This document shows positions 10,768 to 21,801 of a stretch of 64,000 nt of DNA, one piece after another (the first letter of the stretch is position 1; every line of letters begins with the position of its first letter). A program made the position numbers and the translations under genes. The stretch is from Fusarium oxysporum f. sp. lycopersici 4287. Lineage: Eukaryota; Ascomycota; Sordariomycetes; Hypocreales; Nectriaceae. The notes under the pieces are model-generated. The model was not told the origin of the DNA. It made no database searches and was given only the letters and a program-made list of their open reading frames with translations. Where the stretch lies: assembly GCF_000149955.1 (NCBI RefSeq), contig NC_030992.1, positions 1,395,073 to 1,459,072 of the forward strand, in the 5' to 3' direction.

Positions 10768-12126
10768 TTATTTCTTAGGGGACTTCTTAGCAACTGGTCC
10801 CTGGTCGCTAAAGTCGGCGTCACTTAGACACTCAGCAACGACAGGGTTGTCAAAAATGTGCTTTTGTAGGTGTCCTCCAAACAGAAGCCTCATCATGTCG
10901 ATTCTGGAAGAGAGTGACCACGAATCGATCACGGCGACGTAGTTGCCGAGGCGAAGTTTGTGACGGTATCCAAATTCAATGACACCATCCTCATTGGGCT
11001 TGGAGGTTGGGCGCTTATCGCCCTTCTGAGGTGTATAGCCAGCTGACGAATATCCTGGTCCGACACCCTTCTCGAGTGAGGTGATAGCACTCATCAAGCT
11101 ATCTCGAAGGTCTCGGCGATCCTTCTTTGATACTGATTTGGAGCTCTGCTTGGCGAGCTCTGACATGCGACCTGTGAGCTTCTGTGGGTTGACGGGAAGA
11201 TCCCAAGATTCTCCTGTCTCTTCCTCATGGTTGCGCGCCGCCTCAAAAATGAGTGCAATGCAGGCAGCGGCCTGAGCTTGAACACCAACATCAACGCTGT
11301 CAAGCTGTTCGTAAAATCCATCCAAAGCCATGGTGGCGGCATATGAAAAGTCGTCCACATGGCTAGCAACAAAGGCCCAACCTCGAAGAGCAGCCGCAAC
11401 AATGAATCCATTGTCATAGGAATCAATATTGTCTCCATCGGATTCAACAATAGCGTATAGATAGTCGAGCAGCTCAAGGGCCTCCGTCTCACCACCGCCG
11501 CCATAAAGCACAGTAAAGCACAATGCGTAGATGCCAAAAGCCTTGCATTCCTCATCATCGTCGTCGGCAATTATCTGCTTGAGAGTTCCTTCGGCATGTT
11601 CGTAAATGTTGGCGTCCTCTGAGGAACTAAGAGTCAGAAGATATGCCTGAAGGTAAAGTAGTCGCTCTCTGGCTTCCATGCCGCGGTTGGCGCCACGAAT
11701 GAAAAGCTCTGCGAGTTCGTTGGCCGACTCATCAAGCCACTCGTGGGTGGCAGGAGCAAATCGATGTCGCAAAACCTTAATGTAGAGTTCCAGCAGTTGA
11801 GTTCGCGCATCGCTATTGTTGTGCTTGCGATCCTGAAGTTCTTCCATAAACTGCTTGGCGTCGAATGTATTGGTGCCGTCTTCGTTGGTGTCGACTAGAG
11901 AGCTTCCGGAAGCAACGCTCATGGTATCGTCGTATTCGAAGTCATCTTCACTCTCGTCAGAAGCAGCCCGGCTTGGGGCTGCGGAATGCGCGGGTGACGT
12001 AAGAAGCGAAGCGAAAGGAGAGCCTCGAGGAGTCAAACCAGCAGAAGCACGACCTGACTTGATGGCTTTCTTTGATGTGGTCTTTCCGTCGCCCTTGAGG
12101 GCCTTGACTCGAGCGTGGTTCATCAT
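10768..12126 (-). CDS. IFRD-family (interferon-related developmental regulator) protein
   Basis: A member of the IFRD1/TIS7 family, HEAT-like helical proteins implicated in transcriptional co-regulation and, more recently, ribosome preservation. The chosen start (Met at 12126, with a second Met directly after) gives about 452 aa. The open frame runs 18 codons further upstream, but a TTTGGACTTAG sequence there looks like an intron acceptor in the 5' leader. The N-terminus is basic (GKTTSKKAIKSGRASAG), then comes an acidic linker (DESEDDFEYDD). The IFRD domain follows from about residue 90, with FMEELQDRKHNNSDAR, ELYIKVLRHRFAP and LLYLQAYLLTL. The IFRD C-terminal block ends the protein: GYRHKLRLGNYVAVIDSWS, then MMRLLFGGHLQKHIFDNP. 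No intron is needed inside the main frame. Fungal function is not well established. Confidence 0.87.
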   Translation of the reverse strand: MMNHARVKALKGDGKTTSKKAIKSGRASAGLTPRGSPFASLLTSPAHSAAPSRAASDESEDDFEYDDTMSVASGSSLVDTNEDGTNTFDAKQFMEELQDRKHNNSDARTQLLELYIKVLRHRFAPATHEWLDESANELAELFIRGANRGMEARERLLYLQAYLLTLSSSEDANIYEHAEGTLKQIIADDDDEECKAFGIYALCFTVLYGGGGETEALELLDYLYAIVESDGDNIDSYDNGFIVAAALRGWAFVASHVDDFSYAATMALDGFYEQLDSVDVGVQAQAAACIALIFEAARNHEEETGESWDLPVNPQKLTGRMSELAKQSSKSVSKKDRRDLRDSLMSAITSLEKGVGPGYSSAGYTPQKGDKRPTSKPNEDGVIEFGYRHKLRLGNYVAVIDSWSLSSRIDMMRLLFGGHLQKHIFDNPVVAECLSDADFSDQGPVAKKSPKK

Positions 12127-13853
12127 TTTGCCGAAGTCTTGGCTAAGTCCAAAAGTGGTTTTGTAAATGCGAATGTGCAAAAAGTACTGAGGTTAATCGA
12201 CGAGGAAAACTTGCAAATTTTGAATATAGGCAAGTTTATAACGATCAAATGATCAAAAGCTGTGCAGCAAGTAATCCTCGTCTAGCTGAAAATTCTGTCA
12301 CTTGGGTATAGTTTTGGGTCTGGGTCGACTGATGTGTGTGTAGTAGGCGGAGGTTCGTGTTACTTTATAGGCGTATCGAGGCATAAAGTCCATGGGGAAG
12401 TTCGCGCGACAATATTAGGATTCGGAGATAGGTGTTAGCAAGATGGTTGCACCTGAATTTGAGCAAAGTAAGGAGAGAGAAGAGAAGGAAGTGGACGGAC
12501 GGCGATAAATATTTGTTTAAAGCCAGCGAGAACCGGGTTGTGGCGTGGCACCAGGAGTGTGAACTGCCCTGTGAACAGTGGAACAGTCCGGGTGGAACAT
12601 GGATCAGGCGCCGCTGAGAAATTCCAGCACTTTTGGTGGCAAATCATTAGCCGTGAAGCTTAAAGTGCCTTGAACATGCAGGTGCAAGCCAACGGTTGAG
12701 GGGGTTTGTGACTCAGGGGCTTGAATATTACGTTAGGCCACATGCTAGATGCTTCTGGGTATTACTGGCATCTGAGGAATCTCATGCATTCTTGTCATTT
12801 AGTTCATGAGGTTCGAAGTATATATCACATGTTTGTTCCAATACTTCAAATGACAGCATAGTGGGTAGCCTCCCCAGAATCCACTCACCCGCTTAGCATT
12901 CTCCACTTGAATGACCCTTGTCTCGGTCAGCGTCATCGATCATCTAACTCGCTTAGTCCCTTGCTGATATGTCTTAATCATAGTGTTGTCTGGTGCCTGA
13001 GCAATGTCGAATCACACTTTGAAGTTCAAACTTCTGAATATAATTTCGCAACTTAATAATACCTTAGGACTATGAGAAGTGGTGTGATGAGAAGATCCAG
13101 CTGGGCGAGCTCCCTCCGAGGACAAATGTGGTTAGGAAAAGCGAATGTGAAACCTGAGAAACGAGAAATCAACCGAAGAGCTTCACGTTGAATGTTAGTA
13201 AGCGCCAATCACTCTAGATACTGATACCCGTGTCAATATTCATTGGCTGGTTGGGTTAGGCAGCACCGGCTTGTTGGCTTGAGTCAAGGCACAACAAGAT
13301 CGCATAAACCGAGGCTTGACTGATCTCGTGTGGAGATGCAATAGGTAGGGCTAGACTGCAATAGATCTGCATATTCATCAGATGGAATTCATTACTGATG
13401 TAAACAAAGTATCACAGACAAGATAGAAATCCTGATCGAAACACATTGTGCAACTACCTGCCTTGGCTGGCTGAACCACGGAGAGTTCTATGCGAGCCAT
13501 ACAAAGATGCTCTCCTTGCCTGCGTCTCGTTTACGAGCACCCGGTAACTAAAGTCCTAGCTTCACAGTGTATCATGCTTCACTTAAAAGTGCAATCGCAC
13601 CCCTCACCATGTTAGAAACACCCAATACTATGCGGCTCAGACTCTCTTTATTGATATTTTCTGAGGGTTGAAACAAAACCAAGCTGACATTTATGCGGAC
13701 TGCTTTGCTGACCACTTCAGCTTGGCACCCAACCCTATGACCTTATCATTCTAGGGGAGGCAAGAAAGCTTAGGACCTTTATCCTAAGTAATGAAAATAC
13801 TTAGGAAAGTTTAGTGTATATTATTAGGTCTTTAGGCTAGTTAATTTTGGCAC
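12127..13853. other. Intergenic, AT-rich towards the right
   Basis: About 1.7 kb with no supported gene. The right end (13760-13850) is AT-rich and full of CTTAG/CTAAG words, including a perfect 7-bp inverted repeat (13769-13775 with 13782-13788, arms CTTAGGA and TCCTAAG). It looks like decayed repeat DNA but I cannot assign it to a family. Confidence 0.4.
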
Positions 13854-13941
13854 TATCATTTTCACTCGAGAGTCCGCATGTTTTCTTTATCGGTATCAAC
13901 AAGCAATCAAAATGGCGGTGCCCGAGTATCGTGATGAAGGT
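13854..13941 (+). pseudogene. Stray copy of the FHA-gene start region
   Basis: These 88 bp match 14916-15003 at all but five positions by eye. The match covers the last 58 bp of the FHA gene's leader, its ATG, the first nine codons and the first bases of its intron 1 donor. Similarity stops just after GAAGGT, where the real gene continues as GTAAGAC and this copy continues with unrelated sequence. The copied ATG therefore opens a frame without the FHA exons. It is in the same orientation, 1,062 bp upstream. It is either a partial tandem duplication or the mark of an insertion that split the promoter. Confidence 0.8.
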
Positions 13942-14536
13942 GCTCGTATCAGGTTCATGCAAGTGGTTGAGTTGGCACAGTGGCTAACATTTCAACTCAC
14001 TGCCTAAAAAATAGCAAAATGGCGTCAGGTGGTAATCTTTGGCACCAGCGCTATCAGAGGAGGTTGATACAGTGGGTGCGAGTTGGCTTCCAACGCCCAG
14101 TTTACACAGTTCAACATTGATACGACTCTTGCACTATTTTATCCATGACCTCTTCACTCAAGCCATCTTCTCATCGGTCCGATTTTCCGCCTTTGCACTG
14201 AGTTTTGTTTGGCCTACGGGATTCATCGAGGGCTGTTAGCTTTGCTTTGAGAAAATCAGTAGTTCATATGTTGGTGAAGTGGTGTCAGATCACGACTATC
14301 ACTTCAATCAATACTCAGGTCCAGGGTGTTTCGGCAGTGTACAGTGCGACCCACTTGAAACAGCTGCCATTAACACCTAAAAGCACTAGATCCAGCTAGA
14401 CCCTGAAACTGATAATACTGCTTCAACATCAGCTGTGATACCTTGTTCTTGCTGAAAAATACACTAGATACTTGAAGCAATTTCATATCTTCTGAATTTT
14501 CTTGTGAGCAACTTACTCACAAGTAAACCCAGAACT
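13942..14536. other. Sequence between the duplicated start regions
   Basis: No gene supported. This belongs to the roughly 970-bp spacer between the stray copy and the genuine FHA-gene start. An ATG at 14019 in a context like the duplicated one (AGCAAAATGGCG) does not lead into a family-like frame. Confidence 0.4.
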
Positions 14537-14656
14537 GAAGGTTCCGGCGGGGTTCCCTTCACCCCGCGAAGTGGGGCAGCAGTACAAGGTCACTGCCGTA
14601 ACAGGCAGACGGGACAGGTGACAGCCCACAGGCAGCGATAAGCCCCGCCACTTATC
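14537..14656. promoter_or_regulatory. Cluster of four short stem-loops with an inverted GATA pair
   Basis: Four adjacent inverted repeats lie within 120 bp: GAAGG/CCTTC (14537-14541 with 14556-14560), CCCCGC/GTGGGG with a GAA loop (14562-14576), GTCACTGCC pairing in two blocks with GGCA and GTGAC (14589-14622), and CGATAAG/CTTATCG (14636-14642 with 14651-14657). The last is also a head-to-head pair of GATA-factor sites. The cluster sits about 320 bp upstream of the FHA-gene ATG, so promoter DNA or a structured leader RNA are both possible. Confidence 0.4.
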
Positions 14657-14973
14657 GGAGCTAAGGTACTTACAATGCCTGCATCATCTTCCGGACTTCC
14701 CAACACCTCTTACCTTCATCTGTGTTGCCTTTAACTTTTATCTTTCAACCTTTCTCTCGAACCAAGAGGGTATCCCCTCTTCGACAGGTCGCTCTTTGTT
14801 TCGTCGTTAACCTCGCACAACTTTCGAGTTTGCCCTGCTGACACCTTAAGAAGTGGGCCAGCGCAGGTAGATGAGACAGTGTGTACCGCAAACCATCAAG
14901 AGCATCACCACACAATATCATCTTCACTCGAGAGTCCGCATATTTTCTTTGTCGGTATCAACAAGAAATCAAA

Positions 14974-17216
14974 ATGGCGGTACCCGAGTATCGTGATGAA
15001 GGTAAGACAATACCCAAACAACAGAATAATCATACTCCTTGGACCTTGATGATCACTAACATTCATAGTCTCCATCACACTCTCGATCGCTGACCCCCCG
15101 CCTAGCTTCTCATTTCCAACTCGTCGTATCTTTCTCAGTAAAAAGAATCCGGCCATCGAAATCGGCCGAACCAGCAAAAGAAATGGAGCTTTTGAAGCTG
15201 CTAAGAGCAATGCTTGGTTCGATTCACCAGTCATGTCTCGAAAACATGCACTCTTCACCCTTGACGCCGACAAACAGGTAAGGTTTATGGAGGCAAAACT
15301 CTTTAGCAACTTTGTGTTAATTTTTCATCTAGAAACTTTATGTCAAGGACACGGGTTCTCTTCATGGGACCTATAAAAACGACGTTCGCCTCGAAACGAA
15401 TGTGAATCATGAAGTGGCCAGTGGTGACAAGCTCAAATTTGGTGCTTTCATTGAACGACCCCAGGATAAACATTACCCTTGCGCCATGATAGTCCGTCAG
15501 ACGTACGGGTCCATCAAGTATGTCATCTTTCAATATCTCATGTCTCCTTGCTAATTATCTTAGCCCCGACCTGCGCGGCAATAGCTTCCGCGTTCCTGAG
15601 GATAGCGATATCGAATCTCTAATCAGTGATGAAGACCAAGTGAACAATAGCTACGAGATTTTGCGCACAAACAAATTTGTCCCTGCCAGAATGGCTAATT
15701 CATCTTTTGGTCATGGTCCGATCGACTTGACAATAGATGATCATTGTCCTTTTTCCATATTAGGGATGGAACTGAGGCTTTCGACAACTCTCCACACATT
15801 CTAGAGATACCTTCCCCAAAGATGCCAGAACCTGTTTCTGTCTCGGGCCACGAGTTCTCCGATCTGGAGGAAGAGCCTGAAGAAGGGGAAAACGACTTGT
15901 CACCAAACTCTATGGACACAGACGACTCTTATGGTGGCATTTCAGAAGATTGCCAGAGTATCGACTATGCAATGTCATCCGTTGCAGGGGACTCCATTGT
16001 TGATGAAGAAGAAGACTTTGCCGAACATGACGAGTTTGAAGAGGAGCAAGGTATGTTCATGGGGTACAGCGCTCTGGACCATTTTGACCATTTTCCAGTC
16101 CACACTCAGGAACCTGCCCCTCAAGGGAACGGTCATTTTGAAGAGGCTACTATCATGGCATCTGTAATAAGCGAGAAACCCGAAAAGACCCCTGCGCAGC
16201 CCTTGGCCAACTCTATGAGCACTCAAACCCGGGATGTTCCTCAGCAACTCGATAGTGCCAACCTCATCCAGTTGGACAAGAGCCACTATGCATGGAAATC
16301 AGATCTTGCTCCAATGATGTCGATCAATGGCACGTCGCCCCTGAAGCTTCCCCCAATTTCAGAAGCAGTCTTCGACACATACAACCATGAGATGATCACA
16401 CACTCTACCGCTGAGGTTGTCGGCAGAAAACATGGAAAGTACGAGTTCTTTGCTGCTAGAGAAGCCAATGCTGCAGCTGCCCGCGCACAACCTCAACCTC
16501 GACCCATCGACCCCGTCCGTCGGGCACCAGCCCTGGAACACTGTCTCTTGCAGGCAGAGATGGAAAACAAAACCCAAGTGCAACCAGCAGATGAAGTCCA
16601 GCAGGCCACAGATGAAGTTCAACCTCGCGCTTCCGATTTGGTATCTTCTGGTCTTAGATATCTGGCAACGCCCCCTGAGCACGTCGAAACCACCACCACA
16701 TCTGTGGAGCCAGAGTTGGACGACTCATCCGCCTGGGCTTTTCAAGAGAGCAAGAAGTCTTCTGGTATCGAAGTCACAACCGAGACAACTGAGAAGGTGG
16801 TGGCCCAAGAGAATGACGCAGATGTTGTAGAGGACGGTGATGCCCAGCCGGCTGAAGCTTTAGAAGCAGCTGAACTGGTCAAACCAGTCAAAGCCGTGGA
16901 GCCAGCGAAACCGGTCGAAGCCGCAAAGGCAGCTGAACCTGTGACGATTCCGGCACCAGAATCCACTGCAACCAAGAGAAAGGCCGAAGAAATCTCTCAA
17001 CTTACCACTGAAGAACAAATTTCTAACGACCGCCAATCTCGCCGACAGGCGCACCGCAGAACCAGGATGCAGTCGACTGCAAGGCCTCGCCACACTGCAG
17101 CATTGGGACCCCCACCAACCAAGCGTCTTCGTCGTATGGCAGAAGCAGTCGGGTACGTCGCCCTCGGAGGAGCTGCTGTCATGTCGGTGCTTATTGCTAC
17201 GGCGCCCGCTCTGTAA
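14974..17216 (+). CDS. FHA-domain, tail-anchored protein
   Basis: At least five exons. 14974-15001, 15069-15277, 15333-15517 and one starting at 15564 are in phase. The next junction lies somewhere between about 15690 and 15804 and I could not fix it. The last frame ends at 17216. Exons 1-3 encode an FHA domain, a phosphothreonine-binding module, with IEIGRTSKRN (the GR motif), MSRKHALF (the SxxH motif) and DTGSLHGTYKND (the G-x-N strand region). The middle is long, acidic and low in structure, with a Val/Ala/Lys/Pro/Glu repeat (about 16855-16940). The end has a basic patch (RQAHRRTRMQ, KRLRRMAE) and then a final hydrophobic segment (VALGGAAVMSVLIATAPAL), which suggests a C-terminal membrane anchor. 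FHA plus tail anchor recalls SLMAP/PRO45 of the STRIPAK complex, but the coiled coil of those proteins is not obvious. I would not assign the name. Confidence 0.78.
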
Positions 17217-17571
17217 TTTACAGACAGGACACGCCAGTAACTTATGAAATTTTATTGGAGTTTACGAATTCGGAATCAAGGACAGGGAGTCGGCTGTTTA
17301 GTTCAGTCAATCTTTTGCTTTTCCACTTGCTGGCTTGGGGAACGAAAGGCATGTTATTAAGGGGTATTTTAGTTGCGTTTATATGAATCTACACGTTTCC
17401 TTCCACAACTAGCAAGCAGACCGTTCTCGCGTGAAGTATGATAAAATGCCATCCAGCAGAAATGTATTAAACTTGATCCCTTCTCGGGTTACCGCTTCTC
17501 TGCACCAAACGCCAGACCCATATTGCCCAAGTAAGCTTTCCAGGATTCCGCCCGTCATTGACAAATTCTCA
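17217..17571. terminator. Convergent 3' region of the FHA and ADIP-like genes
   Basis: A 355-bp gap between two convergent stop codons. It must hold both 3' untranslated regions and polyadenylation sites. No further gene is seen. Confidence 0.55.
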
Positions 17572-19693
17572 TTACTGTACGCTTCCATTCATCAAGCTTT
17601 CAAGCTCCCAAGGACTCAACGTACTTCTACGTCGCGATGCACTCTTGCTCATTCGGCGCTCACGGCGTCGTTTTTCGGGCTTCAGCTGATCATCAGCCGA
17701 TACTGGGTCCCTCTTTACAGGATCGACATTCTCAAAATCATTTGTCTTTTCGGTTTCGTTTGTGGATTCGGTAGCCTGGTCAGGCTGAGATGAAGTAATG
17801 GTTGGTTTCTTGACTCCACGAGTTCCACGGGCAGCTCGAAGTTTGGCTCGAACACGAGCAGCATCGGCCTCACGCTCTGAAGCGGCCAATTTGGCGGCAA
17901 TAGTCGCCATAGTGAGAGGACTTTGCTGAGGAGCGGGATCGATGTTTCGTGGGAGGGGGAGACGTGATGCTGTTCGACGAGGGGAACGGCTGGGTGAAGT
18001 TTGAGTCTCACTTTGGTCGTCGCTGCTGCGGTGGGAGCTTTGGTGCCGGGGAGTAGACATCTTCATCTCGTTAACCTGAGGAGCAGTTTCCGGTGACTTG
18101 ACAAGGAGGACTTCATCAAGTGAGGAAGAAGACGACACGCGATCGCGAGGTTCTTGATCATATCTGACAGGAATAGAGCCTCCTTCTGTAGCAAGATCCC
18201 ATGTGTTTTCCTCGGCAATTGTAGTGAAATCTCCCTTGCCATGTTTGCGTGGTTGAGAGCCTCGGTTTCCAGCGGATGCAGAATCTTTCAAGGGGCTGAG
18301 CTGGGGAGGCTCTGGCAGTGGCGATGAGTCTGGGTCTGGGTGGTAGAGGGGAGCTGCTGTGGACTGTTGAAGGATTTGCACATTAGGCTCCTCAACGTCA
18401 TAGTCGTCGATGGGTATGTTTTCGTCGTAGTCGGATTCGATATCACTTTCCCGGTCAACTTCATCCTCAGGCTCTGACTCCGGGACGAGTTGTACGCGAG
18501 GGGAACAGCGCGAAGGGCATGGCGAGTCGATAGCATCCATCTCATCCTCGGGCTCCTCAGCAACAGCAGAAAGTCTGAGAGCAGATGCGTGCCTTGTCTC
18601 CTCTACATCTCGTACCCTTACCGGACTAAGACGCAATCCCATCTGAAGTTCTTCGTCGCAAATCGGCCGTCCATTAGCAGCCATACGCTTCCGCCAGCCA
18701 TCGATCAGATGAACTGCCTCAGTCCAGCGACTTTCCATCTTGACCCAACCATCCTTGAGACGGCTGATCTCCTCTTCTCGAACCATGACCTCTTCAATTG
18801 GCACGAACGAGGGGTTCGTTAGGATAGTTCGCATGTGTTCCAGCACAGAGTCCAGCTCCGAAGCCATATCCTGCCACCCTTGCTGCTGAATAACAAGGTT
18901 ATCCTGGTTCTCATTGTTCCACCCACTCATGTCCCGCAGTTGCTGCATCGTCTTGCGCATTATGGAAAGAATAGCTTCGTTTTCTTCACTAAGATTTTGA
19001 GCCAGGTTGGCCAAGAATGCATTTGTTTCGTTGCGCAGATCATAATCATCTGCTGCCGTGGTGCCTCCGCGGCCTGTCGACTTTTCCTCGCCAACATCGC
19101 CTGTGACGAGGATTGAGGTTACGCCGGGGTTTGCTCGGGATCCCCGTGCACGTCCAGCTTCGGCGAGCTGTTTCTTTAAGGTATCGATTTGGCGGTCTCG
19201 TCTACGGACGTCTGTTGCGCATGCAGCTCGTGCCTGGGCGACCAGTCCCTTTGTGCGGGCGACTTCTTCCTTTAAACCGCGTATGGCGGCGTCTGCCGAC
19301 TTCATTTGTGTTTTGAGAGCAGCCTCTGAAGCTTCTGCAATGTCTAGCTTCCTCTTTGCCTCGGTATGTTTCTCCGTGAGTCGCGCGATGTCGTTGGTAT
19401 GTTTGAGGTTATCGGCGCGTAGGGTGCGCATGGTGGTTGAGAGAGATTCGCGATGTTCTGCATCACGCTGTGACTGTTAGTTGTATTAAGACATATGAGA
19501 GCTAACGTACATCTCGTCGGAGTATTAGATCGTTTAAGACGCTCACGATCCGTCCCATCGTAGCTCCAGATTCATCGCCATTGAAGGCCGCGCCGGCGAA
19601 ATCAATACTCTGGCCATCGCGAAGTAAACCTCTAGATAGAAGCTGATTGTTGATATACAGCGATGCTGTACGAAGATTATCGGTATCGATCAT
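17572..19693 (-). CDS. ADIP/Msd1-like coiled-coil protein
   Basis: Two exons (19693-19511 and 19473-17572) give 694 aa, joined in phase across a 37-nt intron. The first exon has the family start IDTDNLRTASLYINNQLLSRG, then LRDGQSIDFAGA and VLNDLILRRD. This is the N-terminal block of the afadin- and alpha-actinin-binding (ADIP/SSX2IP) family, whose fungal members (S. pombe Msd1, Aspergillus TinA-like) anchor microtubule minus ends at spindle pole bodies. The second exon begins with a long coiled coil (RDAEHRESLSTTMRTLRADNL to RQIDTLKKQLAEAG). A second helical block follows at about 130-280, then a long acidic, Ser/Pro-rich disordered tail and a basic end (KRRRERRMSKSASRRRS). The start used is the internal Met (MIDTDNLR); eleven further codons upstream are open. 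Spindle-pole function is inferred from the family. Confidence 0.82.
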
Positions 19694-20859
19694 TGTGATA
19701 GGCGAGCGAGTCCAAAGTTGATACACATATCCTCGATTCTTGAAGAGATTGACTTTTTCTCATCAATTTCCTGCGCAAAGGTACTAGTACTATCCCTCCT
19801 GTATAAGTGTACAAGCTTGTGGTCCCTTTAATTGTTTTGGTGGGGAGAGCTGGTTGCTATGTGGGGGAGCAAAGTAAACAATGCGTCCGCCAATGAGATC
19901 CCTGTAAAAGTGAGGCGGGCCTGAATGAGAGACCAGCCAGGGTCATCCTTTTGACAAGACAGCGCTCGACAGGTGGCAATGCAGATGATCAAGTTTTTTT
20001 CTGTTTTTAGGTGAAAAGTGAGGGTTTTGGAGTTTGCTGGTGAGGGTCGTTGTCTGGGTCGACAGTCCCACCTGTTAAACTAGAAAGCCTCGACGAGGAT
20101 GCTGATGGGCCGAAATTGGGCATGTTTACAGCATACAGCCTAATCAAGGTATGGGTGAGGGGAAAGATGTGGTCGAAAAATGGCCAAATGTCAAAGCAAT
20201 GGTGTTGTGCATTGTTTCCATGGACAACTTGACATTGAAGCAGACATAGGTAACTGCTGGCATAACATGCACTGTCAACTCAAAATCTTAGTCTGAAACA
20301 TGGTCGAGCTCTGAAGCCGCACTGATTCTATATTTTCTATCTCCTCTTTCTGACAAGGTCCTCCCCGTCTTGACAGCTTCTTGGTCGAGGCGAGACAGAG
20401 TTAAAACGTGGTAGAAACCAAAGGCCCGAATGTTGCCTCGTGGCAAAATTTGCATCTCCTCCTGGACCCTTATCAGACTTAAGGGTGTTGATCCGAGCGG
20501 CGATGACGGGATGTGTTGAGTCGCAATGGTCAGAATACGAGAAGCCAGAATGACTCGGGTATAAGTTGCGCGTCAACATGGATATCTTTGAAACAGTACC
20601 CTTGTGTAGACCGAGCTTGACATGCTCTAGAAACAGCTACGCTTGTCAGTGAGGTCCACGGATAGAGTCTGACAGAATATGGAACAATGTCTTTGTCTCA
20701 GACAAATTTGAGAAGATTGTAACGCGGTTGTTTTCGGCACCCAGATGGGAGACCAAAGGCCTCGCTACCCCATCATGTTCGATGGCCCCGCGACGTCATC
20801 ATAAAGACAAAAAAGGAACACCATCATGACTTACATGAACCGTAGCTTTACCAAGCGTC
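19694..20859. other. Intergenic, no gene seen
   Basis: About 1.17 kb between two minus-strand genes. The part near 19.7 kb should be the ADIP-like gene's promoter. A short frame at 20337-20579 has no family features. Nothing else stands out. Confidence 0.45.
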
Positions 20860-21801
20860 TCATGTCTCTGGTCGGAATTTGCCCCTCTTTTCCCGCATCG
20901 CTTCCACCTTTCTCTTATCCTCTTGGAATCTCTTCATCAAAGCCATCTGCTCCGCCTTGCGTCGCTCTCTCATTTGGAAGCGGTAGAAGTCCTTGGTTTC
21001 AGACTTCTTCTTGGTATCCCTCTCGATCATTCTGCGCTTGGCTTCCTCGGCCTCGTTTCGGCTGGCGGGAGCGGCCCGTCCACCGCGAGTCACTGTAACG
21101 AAACCATCCTCGTCTGGCTCATTGCGCAGTCGCTTAGCCAGCTCGATAGCCTCCTTCTCCTTGCGGTTGAATGCAGTGAAGAAGGCGTGGACAGCCTTTT
21201 GGGTGGCTGGCTTGTCGACACGCGAGAGTTGCAGATGCGATGCGATCCATGATGAGCCGAGGGAGGGCACGTCGTCGGAGAGATCGCTACCCCATGTAGG
21301 ATACTTTTTACTCTTCTGTAGCTTTGCGATAGCCTTGAGGACTAGTTGCACACTCTTCTCGTCTGCGAGAAGCACAATTGCTGTGCTGCTGCTGCGTTGC
21401 ACGCGCCGCGGCCAGATCTGCGGTAATTGCGCAGCTTCCTCTTCTCGTTCCCGCTCTTCTGCCTCAACGTCGCCGCGTTTTCTCTTTTTCGCAAAGCCTG
21501 CAACTTTTGTGGCTTGCGCAGGATCAATAGGTAGCAGCGTCCGTGATTCGTCTTCGAAGGTAATACTCTCAAAGCGCCCAGCGCCTACAAGTTGTGTAAA
21601 GACAGCGCGAAAGTGAGGTTCTGTACTGTCTGCGGGAATGTTCTTGAGGAATAGACTTCGTGAATCGTTGGCGGCAGGTATCTTGGGCGCATTTTTCCGT
21701 ATACGAACTTCGTGAATGGCGGTCTCTGGGTATGACGGTGTGGCGGGGATCTTTATTGGGAGGACGGAGAACTGGTCTCCGGTTTCTTCGACGGGAGACA
21801 T
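20860..21801 (-). CDS. RRP7: Ribosomal RNA-processing protein 7 (Rrp7)
   Basis: A 313-aa single-exon protein of the Rrp7 family, a component of the small-subunit processome (UTP-C/CURI) needed for 18S rRNA maturation in the nucleolus. The N-terminus FSVLPIKIPATPSYPE, then RSLFLKNIPADSTEPHFRAVF, forms the divergent RRM-like N-terminal domain. KKRKRGD follows as a likely nuclear signal. The last 120 residues are the Rrp7 C-terminal helix region: EDGFVTVTRGGR, then KKKSETKDFYRFQMRERRK and MALMKRFQEDKRKVEAMREKRGKFRP, which is the most conserved part of the family. The chosen Met at 21801 (MSPVEETG) fits family starts. The frame is open for 37 more codons upstream but these look like leader sequence. 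Confidence 0.93.
   Translation of the reverse strand: MSPVEETGDQFSVLPIKIPATPSYPETAIHEVRIRKNAPKIPAANDSRSLFLKNIPADSTEPHFRAVFTQLVGAGRFESITFEDESRTLLPIDPAQATKVAGFAKKRKRGDVEAEEREREEEAAQLPQIWPRRVQRSSSTAIVLLADEKSVQLVLKAIAKLQKSKKYPTWGSDLSDDVPSLGSSWIASHLQLSRVDKPATQKAVHAFFTAFNRKEKEAIELAKRLRNEPDEDGFVTVTRGGRAAPASRNEAEEAKRRMIERDTKKKSETKDFYRFQMRERRKAEQMALMKRFQEDKRKVEAMREKRGKFRPET

Noticed and set aside
10768..12180. Upstream Met at 12180 as start of the IFRD-family protein
   Set aside because: The extra 18 residues do not resemble family N-termini and contain what looks like an intron acceptor in the leader.
20700..20770. CAGATGGGAGACC, which resembles the internal control region of a 5S rRNA gene
   Set aside because: The rest of the expected 5S sequence and its conserved 5' end are missing.
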